From: Actinernus sp. WN-2022
Taxonomy: Eukaryota; Cnidaria; Anthozoa; Actiniaria; Actinernidae
DNA length: 64,000 nucleotides
Reading direction: 5' to 3'
Assembly: GCA_030867875.1 (NCBI GenBank)
Contig: JAOWCC010000577.1
Span: forward strand, 93,291,740 to 93,355,739
Shown: one piece after another, positions 22,701-34,900 of the stretch
How the letters are laid out: each line of letters starts with the position of its first letter
How positions within the stretch are numbered: position 1 is the stretch's first letter
The notes under the pieces: model-generated
The model's input: only the letters and a program-made list of their open reading frames with translations
What the model was told of the DNA's origin: nothing
Database searches by the model: none
Translations under genes and position numbers: made by a program

Positions 22701-25700
22701 CGAATGCTCACTCAGTCACTGTATCAGGTCTCCCTTTCCCTAGGTAAGAGAGGGTCTGGGTCGAGTGCTGTGGTCACCAATAATGCACGCTCATTAGCCA
22801 ATCACATGCTTGGATTTTGTACAATGCACGAAATTTGAACATTAAGTATGAATAAGGGACACGTCGTTGACATAACTCGAAAATATATCTGGAAGTTGAT
22901 TGATAGAATGCCAATGCACTAAATCACCGAGTTGGAAGTCCACTATTTGAAATATATTTAAAATATAAAGCTTGTTGAATAAAGGTTTGCTTGGGGTTTT
23001 GAAGTCGGAAAAAGTAATGACTCGAAGCGCTCGCTTTTGTAAAATGTGGATAGGTTTAAGCTTGGATTTATAATTAGTGCCCCATATTAATGTACCATAT
23101 GATATATATGAACATATAAGGTTGTAGTAAATATTTTTCAGAATATCCAAGCTAAGATAATGCCTGACTCTACATAAGACTCCAATTGTTTTTTGCAATT
23201 TTTCGTGATATACATGTAGAGTCTATTTGGGAATTCCAGGTAATATGTTCATCCAAGATTAAACCTAGAAATTTAGTTTGTACTGCTCTGTTAATAGGCT
23301 GACCTGCTAATCTAAATATTAGGTCCGACTCGTTAACCACGGTATTATTAAGTTTTTGTTTGGAACCAAATCCATCAATACAAACATATGGTTTTCTGTT
23401 TTCCAAGTAGCTTCGAAACCATCTGTTTGTCTCATTGTTAATGCCATAATAGGAAAGTTTATCTAATAAAATAGCGTGGTTAACACAGTCAAAAGCCTTT
23501 GATAAATCGAAAAAGATACCTATTGAAAGATTCTCATTATCAATTGAGTCTATAATTCTATTTACGAAATCGAGGATTGCCAAATGTGTATTTCTTTGTT
23601 TTCTAAATCCAAACTGATAATCGAACAACAGATGGTTCTGTTCTAGGTGGTGTGTTATTTTTTTTCAAGTATTTTTGACAGCGTTATCACGCCGGGCACA
23701 AATGAACGTAAAAAGGCCGGGGTTTCTATATTTTAAAAAGTGTTCGGCGTAGATATATGAATTTTGGTAGGTGTATAAATGAATGCCAACAAAACATAAT
23801 CTGATAAGTTAAGCTAATGTAGCCATCATTATGACGTCACAACGACGTCATTTCTCCATTTCTAATAGGTTTCCTATAAATTTTTATTACCTCTTAAAAC
23901 GTTTTATTATATCTTTTTAAAATCTCTTGTTCATGAGAATGAAGGAATCGAAAACCCGTTCTCGATTGGTAGAGGTAAACAAAAGTTATTCAATTTTAAA
24001 TTTTGGCAATTTTCCCGCCAAAAGTTGGCGGGAAATAAATAACATTAAACCATTTATGAAACTATCGCTTGTTTTAACTTTTAGAGTTCGAAATATTGGT
24101 ACATCATATTTTGCTCAATAATAAAACTTTTTATTGATAACAACGTGTTCTTTTTAGAATTTTGATTTTTTGAGTATAACAGCTTAGAATTGAAGCCTTA
24201 TTTTTGGTATACGTCATTATGACGTCATTAATATATTTGGATGTCCTCAGAAAATAGCCAGTTCAGATTTTTTTGAATTTTATCGACGGAACACCTTTGT
24301 CTAACACGCAGAAGTCATAGTATTTCCTTTAGTGATATTTTTATAGTAGGCAGTCTGATTTATGCTTGAAGCCTGACGTCACTGATAATGACGTCATAGA
24401 AATAGTGAATCATCCATAACTCTGGATATATTTATCGTAGAGAGTTCAAAATTTTGCTAAATGAATATATTTCATGAAGCATTTTGATCACATAATCTGT
24501 TTGCAACGTGTCTTAAAGGTTATATTTCACCAAAAAAGGAGACATCCCTTATGACGTCACAACAACGGCAGAATACATAAACAATTGTCCAAAAAAATGA
24601 AGTTTCACTTTGTTACCAATCTGCCAAAATTTCTTCAAATTTAGAGTAGTCGTAAAGAAATGGTATTAATTTTATTTTTTTGTGTGCACTCAACCTCGGC
24701 CTTTTTACGATCTTTTGTGCCCGGCGGGGTTGGAAGGAGTGATATGGGTCTGAAATTTGACACCAAAAACTTATCACCACCTTTAAAGAAAGGAATAACT
24801 TTGGCAATCTTCATGAGGTCTGGAAAAGTACTAGTCTGGATATATGTATTAAATATAAAACTAAGTGGTTGAAAGATAGACTCAGCAATTTTCTTTAAAT
24901 ACGTTATTGAGATAAACGATGTCGTTATGACCTATTGCCTTAGTACAATCGAGACCATATAAATGATCTAAAACTTTGTAGGGTGAAATAGGCTGAAAAA
25001 TTAGCTCATTAGGTGAGAAGATTTTCATCCACTCTTTAAAACATTTTTTACTTGATGGAATTTTTTTTGCTAATGTTGGTCCTATGCTGGTAAAAAACTT
25101 ATAAAAATGTTTACTATATCTATATTTTTATCATAGCTCTTACCATTGTTAAGACTACTTGAAATATTTTTTCTTTTTTCTATTCAAAATCTCGCTGATA
25201 ATTCCCCATGTAGCTCTCAAGTTTCCACGAGCTCTATTTAACATTGTCCTATAATAATATTTGTTAGTAAATCTAATTAAATTATTCAACTTATTACGAT
25301 ATTCACGGAATTTATTCGTGTTTTTACATGTCGGGTTCTTAAGTTTCACCCTATAAAGTTTGTTTTTTCTTTTGATAGATCTAAGGATACCGGGAGTCAT
25401 CCATGGGTTTTCCTTAGTTCTAGAATGAATTCTCACATGTTTAATAGGAGTGTTTGTCATACAATTTGGTAATTGTATTAATTAGATACGTATATTGTGC
25501 ATTTGGGTCGTTACTATTATAAACGTGTGACCAGTCAATAATGGATATGTCACGTCTAAACTTTTCTTCACCTTCTATGGAAAATACCCTCTTAGTAATG
25601 TTGGTTTTATTGTGGTTCTTGTTTTCAGTACCATGTTGTATGATAAACACTGGGAGGTGGTCCGAAATGTCTGTATATAATATGCCAGGATAAATATTGT

Positions 25701-28700
25701 CAGCTAAATCAAAGGCATTTGTATAAATGTTGTCAATTAGTGTTGCTGACTCAGAAGTTATTCTTGTTGGTTTTACTATGGTCGGAAAGAGAGAATAGGA
25801 CAATGTTCTATTAAAAAAAGAGTTAGTTTCACTGTGATTTTTACTCTTTAGGAGATCAATGTTGAAATCTCCAGCAAGGTAACAAAGTTTACTAGTTTTA
25901 TCTATTTTGTCAAAACGTTCTGAGAAAAGTTTTGAGTAGTCTTCGATATTTGTTTTGGGGGGTTTATATGAAACGCCTACTAAACTACTAATTTGTTTTT
26001 TTAATTTCTACGAAGAGAAATTGAGTCTCGTTACTATTATAGACTAAGTCGTCACGCACTCTAAAATCCACCTCCACCGTCCTCATTAGGTCTGTTTATA
26101 AAAACAGGATCGTGATAACCCATCAGTGCTAATGAGCTCTGATCGTCGTTTTGATTGAGCCATGTCTCCGTCAAGGCGATTACATCAAAGTGAAAGTTTA
26201 ACGAAGTAATATAACAACCGAGATCATTAAAATGTTTACGTAAACTTCTTATATTAAAATGAATAAGCGAGAATTGTACAGGTTTCTCAATAAGATTTCT
26301 GAAACTATCTTCTACGTAGTATTGACATTTGTTTATCATTTTATCAACTTTGGTAAAAACATGTTCGTCCGGATCGCAAAAATTGTCAATAAAATTTGCT
26401 TTAAACTTAGAAAAATTGTAATCTTTGAACGGGTGAAATGCAAGAGTACGTGTTAAGGTTATCGGGGTTCCAGTAACAGCTAGAACCATGCTACAATTCA
26501 AATAAGACCGAGTGGAATCATTATCTTCTAAAAACACAAAAGGCAAAGCATTGCCTAAGCATTCGTAACATAAATAACTGATTGATAGGCGATGTAGTTC
26601 ATCAGCACATCACTATGTTTAGAATGGGTTACGCACTTAAGATGTGAACTACGAGAGCAACTCGAACAGTGAACAGTTTTAGAATTTAAATACAGTCGTT
26701 TGCTGCAACATGTGCATACTGATTTACATTTGATCTATTACTTTTGATCTTTCGGATTGTTTTACTATGTTTTGAACAAGCAATCCCGCATGAATGACAT
26801 TCATGAATGGATGTTTGAAACTGCAGCTCAAAGCTTAGGCCCCAGCTAAACGCTTCAACGTCGATGGAAACTAAATGTTTGGAATGTTTAACTAATTATA
26901 TCCTCCAACATGATATCGACATGCAACGCTACTACGGAAATATGCCTGCTACGGCTACTTCGATATTACGGCTACTACGCCTACTACGCTTACTACGCTA
27001 CAATGCTACTACGGCTACTACGCCTACTATATAGGCTACTAGCCACTACAGCTACTACGGCTACTACGCCTACTACGCTACAATGCTGCTACGGCTACCA
27101 CGCCTACTATATATGGCTACTAGCCACTACGGCTACTACGCTACGATGCTACTACGGCTACTACGCCTACTAAATATATATGGCTACTAGCCACTATGGC
27201 TACTACGGTACTACGGTACTACGGCTACTACGGCTACTACGCTACAATGCTACTACGGCTACTACGGCTACTACGCCTACAACGCTACTACGGATACTAC
27301 GCCTACTATATATGGCTACTAGCCACTACGGCTACTACGCTAGGATGCCTACTAGGCTACTACGGCTACTACGCTACTACGCTACTACGACTACTACGCC
27401 CACTACGCCCACTACGCCTACTACGCCTACTATATATGGCTATTAGCTACTACGCTACTACGCCAGGACGCCTACTATATATGCCGGCTACTACGCTACT
27501 ATGCCTACTACGCCTACTATATATGGCTACTAGCTACTACGCTACTACGGCTACTACGGCAACTATGGCTACAAGCTACTACGACTACTACACTACTACG
27601 CCTACTATGGCTACTACGCTAGTACGCCTACTACACTACGCTCGGTCGATCGGCTACAATTCGTTTCTAGAACACTATAATATTTTCAGCCTTCCGAGTT
27701 ATCGCGTAATTCGGGATTTAAGGATTTGCCCTATGAAATGGTTTTATCGTTTTAAAAAAAGATTTCTTTTTCAGGCAAAAAAGTACTAGGGAGCATAAAA
27801 CGGAACGATGGTTCAACGACACTTGACCAGAGCGTTGCATTTGTTTGATATTGCTTTACTTCATCTCAGCCTCCATCTTTCTTCTGCCGCACGCATGACA
27901 GTGAATGGTTCTGCGCTGAACAAATTTCCCTTGAAAGCCATCTTTGTGTCGAGTTAAAGAAAACATATGCTACTACGCGTACTACGCGTAGTTGGAGCGT
28001 AGTAGGGAACACGTGTTTCATATATCTCGCCTGGTATAGACAACGGATCAAACCAAGTAAAGTGAGGAAATAGCAGAGTTCTTAGAGGAGTTAGGTATCA
28101 GGCATAGAAAACAATTCACCTGTGGTCAAGAGCGAATGGCGAAGTTGAGCGCCAGAATAGATCATTGTTGAAGGCAATGCGTGTAGCTCAGGTTGAAGGA
28201 AATATGTGGCAACGTGAACTGCAGAAGTTCTTATTAGCATAGTACCGGTGAACGTCTCATACAACAATAGGTTAGCCCGTCTGAACTCTCGTATGGCAGA
28301 ATGATCACGACCAAACTGCCGGAATTTGAAGAAGTTACACAAGAAGCTGGAAGTTCTACTGATCAAGAGGCGAAGGACGTTGATGTGGAACGTAAACAAC
28401 GTGACAAAAGGACTGATTTACAAGAGGCAGATGCATGAAGTGCTATTACAGATGAAGTGCTTTTACAAAGCAAGACAAGTTGTAAACACTGTATGACCCC
28501 AACCTAGATGTAGTGACGTATCGCAACAAAGACATTTTAGCTATTGAACAGGGAAGTACCATACTGAAGAGAAATATTGGCCACGTGAAGTGGTTCGTGG
28601 CACCATCTCCAGGAGCTGCCAGAGGAGCCATGCTTAGACACAGCCGCAGCTAGTGAAGTCACCCTCGGTTTTAGTGGAGGAACCACCCCCCTTACCAGAA

Positions 28701-28939
28701 GTATTAGACGAAAGGACGTCCATAGAAGTGAGAAGGTCCATCCGCGAGAGAAAGCAGCCTGGATAGCTCAAGAACTAGCTATGTTAATGGATAACTTCGA
28801 CATTTAGTTTGTGTACTTAAGTACCACGTTTGGATGATTTTTTTGTTATGTGACTATCCTCTTTTTGGTGCATCCTGTTAAAAAAAGAGGCAGATGTAGT
28901 ATGAACATGTTGGGTAGCCTGTGGTGCATATTATTAAGG

Positions 28940-28970
<31 letters not shown>

Positions 28971-31900
28971 CAAGAAAGAAGGCCGTGAACACTTTGTGAT
29001 CTTCCTAGTTCAAACTTTAGTGATCCTACACAATCCAAGACCAATGACATTACAGGGACCTATGACTGAGGGAGCTTATCCAAGGGACTTTTAATCGAAA
29101 TGCCAAAAACCTTCAAAATAGGTTTGTTTTCATCACGCAGAGATTGGGGGGGGGGGGGGGGGGGGGGGCGATACTCCCATATAAAAGCTTTACGGGTATG
29201 TGCCGCTGGATGAAGTTGGATGTTTGACCTTCTAGGTCTGAGATGGGGTTCCAATTTCGCTCTATAAGTCTGAGATCGATGGAGCAATGATTTGGCATTT
29301 TGTTTCACTTATGTTTGCCGGGTACTATTACGGCGGAAAGCTAGACTTTTAGTGGGAAAAGTGTGAGGTATATAGATGCTGTGTATATAATAAGACAAGG
29401 CGGGAAACTTCAATAGCGAACATACTTCCATACCTTGAGAACTCCGCTAAATTAACCCGCTAGAGCCTACCACGAATACGAAGCCCAGCTTTCACAGGAC
29501 TATATGTGAAATAAATCCTATCCTTCACGTAAAATGCCGAAAATTAACCATTTTCAAAGCCTAACACGCGAAAACCTTCAACCTGCCGATGTCTGGTCGA
29601 ACTTCATAGGAGCAGCAATCGGAAATAACGGGCCAGTGCGTCTTAGGGATGGATCCCTATGACAAACTCCGCACGTGCCGTGATTGTGCAATTAAAGCAG
29701 AATACGATTAATTATACCAGTCATGCAGAGTAAGAATTTGAATGACTGAGTTCCGCATACTGACCCAGGTGATACACAGGTAAAAAACATATCAACTTCT
29801 TTGTATCTTGAATGAGTGAATTTGAAGAGCTATGTCAAACACGAATTGGAGTCTTTCATCAGGGGTTCCAAATATTGAGAAAACAAATGAAACCCGAGAG
29901 GCGTAGCCTCGAGGGTTTTATTGTTTTCGAAATATTTGGAATCCCCTGATGAAAGACGAACAATGAGTGTTTGACATGTCTTCTCATGCGAATGCAAAAC
30001 CGACAATTTACATACGTTTCTTTTCAAACTTCATTAGCAAGTATTGTTTACCATTTGACTGTTGTATCTAATTATTCAATAGATGGCTTATTATTCTTTT
30101 TTGATGGCAGTGATTTCAACTAGCGTACTAGGAGAGTAGTGGACAAGAGTTAGTACAAGCAGTCGGAAGGGTCGAGGTTCGAACTCCAGTGGAGGCAGAC
30201 TTTTTCTCTCTATGTCATTCTTTATTTCTTTACTTCTTCGCTCCTTACTTGTAGTTTATTAGTATGTAATTAGTTAGTGGTTCATGAATATGATGATTAA
30301 GAAATATTGATCACTAGGGTTGGAAACATGATCAAACACAAGGGTTTCACCCGGTATCAAGACCCATGCATGTGACCAAATACAGTTCCTCCATTGGATG
30401 ACTATCTCATGAATTATTAATGAGTTTGAGAAGTAAAGTTCTCAAACTCATGAATAATTAATGAGAATATTACAAAGAAAATCACAAGCGTGAAGGAGTT
30501 TGGATATGCGATGAAACACTTGCATAAATTATCCAAACTTTCTTCTCCGTTTTCTCTTCAATGGTAAATTCGTTGGAGAAGCCATATACAACACTGTCAG
30601 CCGTGTTTCATCACATATCCAAACACCTCGAACTGAGTTTAAAAAACTCCGCTTCGCGTCGTTTTTCAAGTTCATGCAGTTCTCAGTGTTTGAATATGTG
30701 ATGAAACATGGCTGACAGTGTTGTATATATTACTTCCTCTTTTTACCTATTTTACGATTGTTATTTGTCAAAATTATCACCTGGAATAAGCAGACCATCA
30801 GCTTCAAGAATTGCTTTGATCTTATCAGGCTGGGTTCCATGGTAAGCCACGTGCCACTGCTTGCTTGCATCTAGTGCAGCAACACTCGTCGGCGCCCTGC
30901 GACGATATTACAGAAAACATAACAATTAAGTAAAAATGTATGAATTAGTAAACACTTAATAACTGGCCTCCTCTGTCGGGGGAATATTGAAGATCGGAAG
31001 CAAAACTCCTAAAGTAATTTCCGATGGGACAGTCATAAGTTGAATGAGATTTAATATTGAATTAGTAGTGACTGAGGTGATTCCTCCAGTGGAGCGTCCT
31101 AACTCATGATCATCACCCCCTCGGTTTTGCAATTGTTTTACCCACTAACCCTGTATAACAGGAGATATTAAACTCCGGCCCTATACAAAATCTTTGTCAC
31201 CAGACGAAGGACACATACAGAATGGTAAGGTATTCATTTATACAGATCCCATTCTATACGTAAATGCTGAGATACATGATGAGTGGCACTATTGTTTTAT
31301 CGGATTTACAAACTCGAACCGGAGGCGAGAGTTTGTAAATCTGATAAGACATGGCCGGACACGAATTCTGTATATTACAAGACCAGCACTATACCACTGA
31401 GTTAAACTTCAAGCGATGAATAAAGAATTCTAAATATTGTTACTAAATACGCCACTTACCTTAACGAAAAACGAGCCCATCCAACTGGTAGAGCATAATC
31501 CTTTGCGGGTTTACCCTGAGTATAATAGAGCTTCTCCTTGCGCGACGCGTGACACTCCGTACAGTAACACTTATCATAGCAAGCATCAAAGAACGTATCT
31601 GAGGCCAAAAAAATCATAAAGGTAAATAAGAGAGATGGTTCCCGGTGGATCAGTGTATGAATCGAATGCTGGATATCTGCTTGCATTGTTTTGAAGTACA
31701 AAAACCTATTAAACGTTTTGAAAATTACTGTAGTATTGCGTAGGAAACATTAACATTTTAAAATCATCACCAGCAAGCTTGAGTGTTGCCTTGAACCTCT
31801 TGCAAGCGTCTTTGTAGTTACAGGTTTCCCTTTGCCCTCCAGTTTGTCCCCCTGTTTACCACAAAGCAAAGTTCTTCAATTAGACATTTTAAGCTACACC

Positions 31901-34900
31901 TTAGGCAGCCGTCGCAGTCAGGTAAAATGGAGTTGTCATCATCACGGTTTTGTAGATAAAAGTTGTACCTAAGTTCCATATAACAACTAAACAACTATAC
32001 AATTAAAAACTAAAACAAAACCAACACAAAACTATTGTAGTTTCGAGCTTCACCCTGTGTCATTGGCGCCGGCTTAATTGCCAAAAGGACCCTCATTGCT
32101 GCCTCCTGCACACCCTGGTTTGGGCTCTTTCTCAGATTATTCAGCGTTGCCATGGCATCAGGATCATCACGGATCTTCTTCTTGTCATTCTCTGTTTTAG
32201 CAAAAGCCCACAATGCATTGGCGGCGCATTCTTTTTCCATAAACCCTCCTTTATTCATCACAGTTAGAAGCAGTGGAATGGCTTCCATGACAATCAGGTT
32301 TACTCGATTCCTTTCATTTACTGCAATGTTGCCGATCCCCATAACGAGCTCAAGCGTTGACCACCCGCTTATACGATCACCCAGATCTGGATTGTTTGTG
32401 GCACTTCTTAACATTTCCAACAGTTTCGAAATCGTCTGAAATAATAACAGTATTATAGGACAATACTTAATATTGTATCATTACCAAGGAAATTATATAG
32501 CTATCGTTAAAGCAAGAAATCTCCAAGTTATATGTTAAGGATTATATGTTAAGTTATATGTTAAGGATTTAGAAAGTAAGCATTGGTTCTACCTTGATAT
32601 CAGCCTCCAGCAATCCTTTCTGGTCATCCTCAGTGATGTAAGATAACGTTGCCAAGGAATTGAGAACAACGACCATATCCTCTGACTTTAGAAATGGTGC
32701 GACATGCTCTACTGCTGAAATAGCCTTGAAAATGTGACGATTTTCTGTTGCCTTCGCGCAGTTGTGAAGAATGTTGATTGTAGATAGCACAATGCTTTTC
32801 TTTTTCTGAAGTAGTACAAAAAGGCAGTACTTCAACATGGAAAACTGGAATACATCGAACAAGCAAATGGACTGGTTTCTAGCAAGAGAATAAGGTAAGA
32901 GAACAAATCCCCTATACATGGGTCTGTTCCAATGATAATTATTTGAAATTTATTTTTAGATTAAAGGAGCTGTGTCATGGTGAGGGACACGCCTTTATGT
33001 TATCATAGTGATAGTGATAATGATGATAATGATAATAATAATAATGATAATGATAGTAATGATGATAAAGACAATAATGATGACAATGATGATAATGATA
33101 ATAATGATATATTTACTGAAAATAATAGTAACTTATAATATATAATATTTAATGATAATAATGACATACGATAATCTAACTATTCATAAAAGTAATAATA
33201 ATATTATGTTAAAAAAAACACATTTAAAAAGAAGCATTTTGATAGCGGTTTTAAAATAGTTGACAATGATAATTGCTCTAGCATCTTCTGGCAACTTATT
33301 CCATAGAATAGGGGCATAAACAGAAAAAGCTCTTATGCCATACGATTTCAGATTATATTTAGGAACAGTTAAAAAGTTCTTATTTGAAGAGCGTAGAGAT
33401 CTTGAAGGCTTGTTTGGACATAGGAGTTCATTTAAATAAAAAAGGTCCGATGCTATGTATAGCTTTAAAGGTCAGTAATAGCTAGCTAGTACTTTAAAAT
33501 CTATTCTTTCCACAATAGGCAGCCAGTGTAGTTCCTTGAGTACAAGCGTTATATGGTCATATTTGCCGGCGACTATAGGTGAATTTTGAACATGCTGTAG
33601 CTTCTGAAGCTGCTGCTTTGGAAGGCCAGCAATGGTCTAATTTGGAGGTGATAAAGACATGAGTTAAAATCTCACAATGATGGAATGAAATATACTTCCT
33701 AATATGGGAAATATTTTTAAGTGGTAGAAAACAGCTTTACATATAGAGTTCACTTGTTTGTTCATTGTTAGGAAGCTATCAAGCCAGACTCCTATATTTT
33801 TAGCCGAAACAGATGCATGTTCAGTTCAGTGTCAGCACGGATGGAATCCAGAGGTGGCAGTGGACCATGGCGAGCATTCAGAAGGAGTAACTCCGTCTTG
33901 TCATTATTTAGCTTGAGCTGATTTGCATGCATCCAGGTGTTAATGTCACTTATACACGCCTCAACTCTAGATTTAGAAATTTGAGGCTCCTAGCTGTCAG
34001 CTGATGGATGAAAGGACATATAATTATAGATCTGCATGAGTATCGTCTGCGTATAAATGGTAAGACATATTATGCCATCTAAGGAGATCACCAAGGGATA
34101 CAAAATAGGGCCCAACACCGATCCGTGGGGTACCCCACAGCATAGATCACGACTTGTTGAGCACGCATTCTCAATACAAACAAACTGAATCCAGCCACAT
34201 AAATAGGATCGTATCAGTGCCAGAGCCTTCCCTAGCTCTAATTCCAAAGCAGCTACTGAGTATGTCCAGTAGAATGGTATGTTCAACAGTATCAAAAGCC
34301 GCTGATAGATCCAACAATAGTAGTATATTACGCAACCATGATTGTCTATAGCAGGGAGAATGTCGTTGTTTACTCTGACAAGTGCCGTTTCTGTGCTATG
34401 TCCCGTGGATTGAAATACCTGGTTCGAGTTGTTATCATTCACATGTGAAGTGAAACGAGCTGCTACCACCTTTTACACAGCCTTAGATACAAATCTAAGG
34501 TTAGAGATCGGCCTAAAACTTGGAAATAGCTCATGATCTAGCGACGGTTTCTTGATAGTAGGTGTCAGAGCCGCCTCCTTAAATTTCGCAGGAACAACAT
34601 CATCGGTGAGTGACTTGTTTACAATTTCCAAGATAATAGGAAGCAGTACACTGGAGCAGCCTTTACAAATCTTGGTAGGTTTTTGGTCCAGGATGCACGA
34701 TTTAGTACAGGTGGCTCCAAGAAGAGTTGCAAGCTCATTACTAGACAGTCGTAGGTAACTCAGGTACAGAAGTGTTTTCTGTGCAGGAAGACATACTGAG
34801 ACGAGACAATATGATGTCCTTGATAGCCGCAATTTTCGTGGTAAAAAATACTTGGTTCCGTGTGGTAACGGATATAGATGGCCCTGGACAATACTCAACA

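Larger units (their letters stand above)
21236..22842. mobile_element. 1.6-kb insertion in LINE with 6-bp TSD
   Basis: TAAGTA flanks the segment at 21230-21235 and 22843-22848. Removing it restores the LINE reading ('SLIHT' before, 'NTRSKSN' after). The left end is a palindrome (21236-21426) whose arms read agggttagagact and its inverse; the right end is not an inverse of the left. The inside contains a tandem duplication. There is no protein. Six-bp duplications are made by Polintons and some Dada elements, but there is no other sign of either. Confidence 0.7.
15636..28038. mobile_element. 12.4-kb terminal-inverted-repeat element with 8-bp TSD
   Basis: GACAACGG occurs at 15628-15635 and 28039-28046, and the gypsy integrase reading resumes in frame when the interval is removed, so the borders are exact. 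The ends match in inverse for about 390 bp (tat...ggc...atatgaaacacgt at the tips). They then pass into arrays of the motif CTACTACG and its complement (16037-16430 and 26925-27650). The interior holds other transposons and no recognisable transposase for the element itself. An 8-bp duplication fits hAT, P/Galileo or Zisupton-type elements; the long repetitive arms recall foldback/Galileo elements. Family not assigned. Confidence 0.85.

Noticed and set aside
26910..27789. Open frames of 'LLRLLR' and 'TTATTATT' type
   Set aside because: They are translations of the CTACTACG array in the right arm of the 12.4-kb element.
30125..30210. Functional tRNA gene
   Set aside because: The B box is good but the acceptor and anticodon arms do not form; kept only as a weak SINE-like call.
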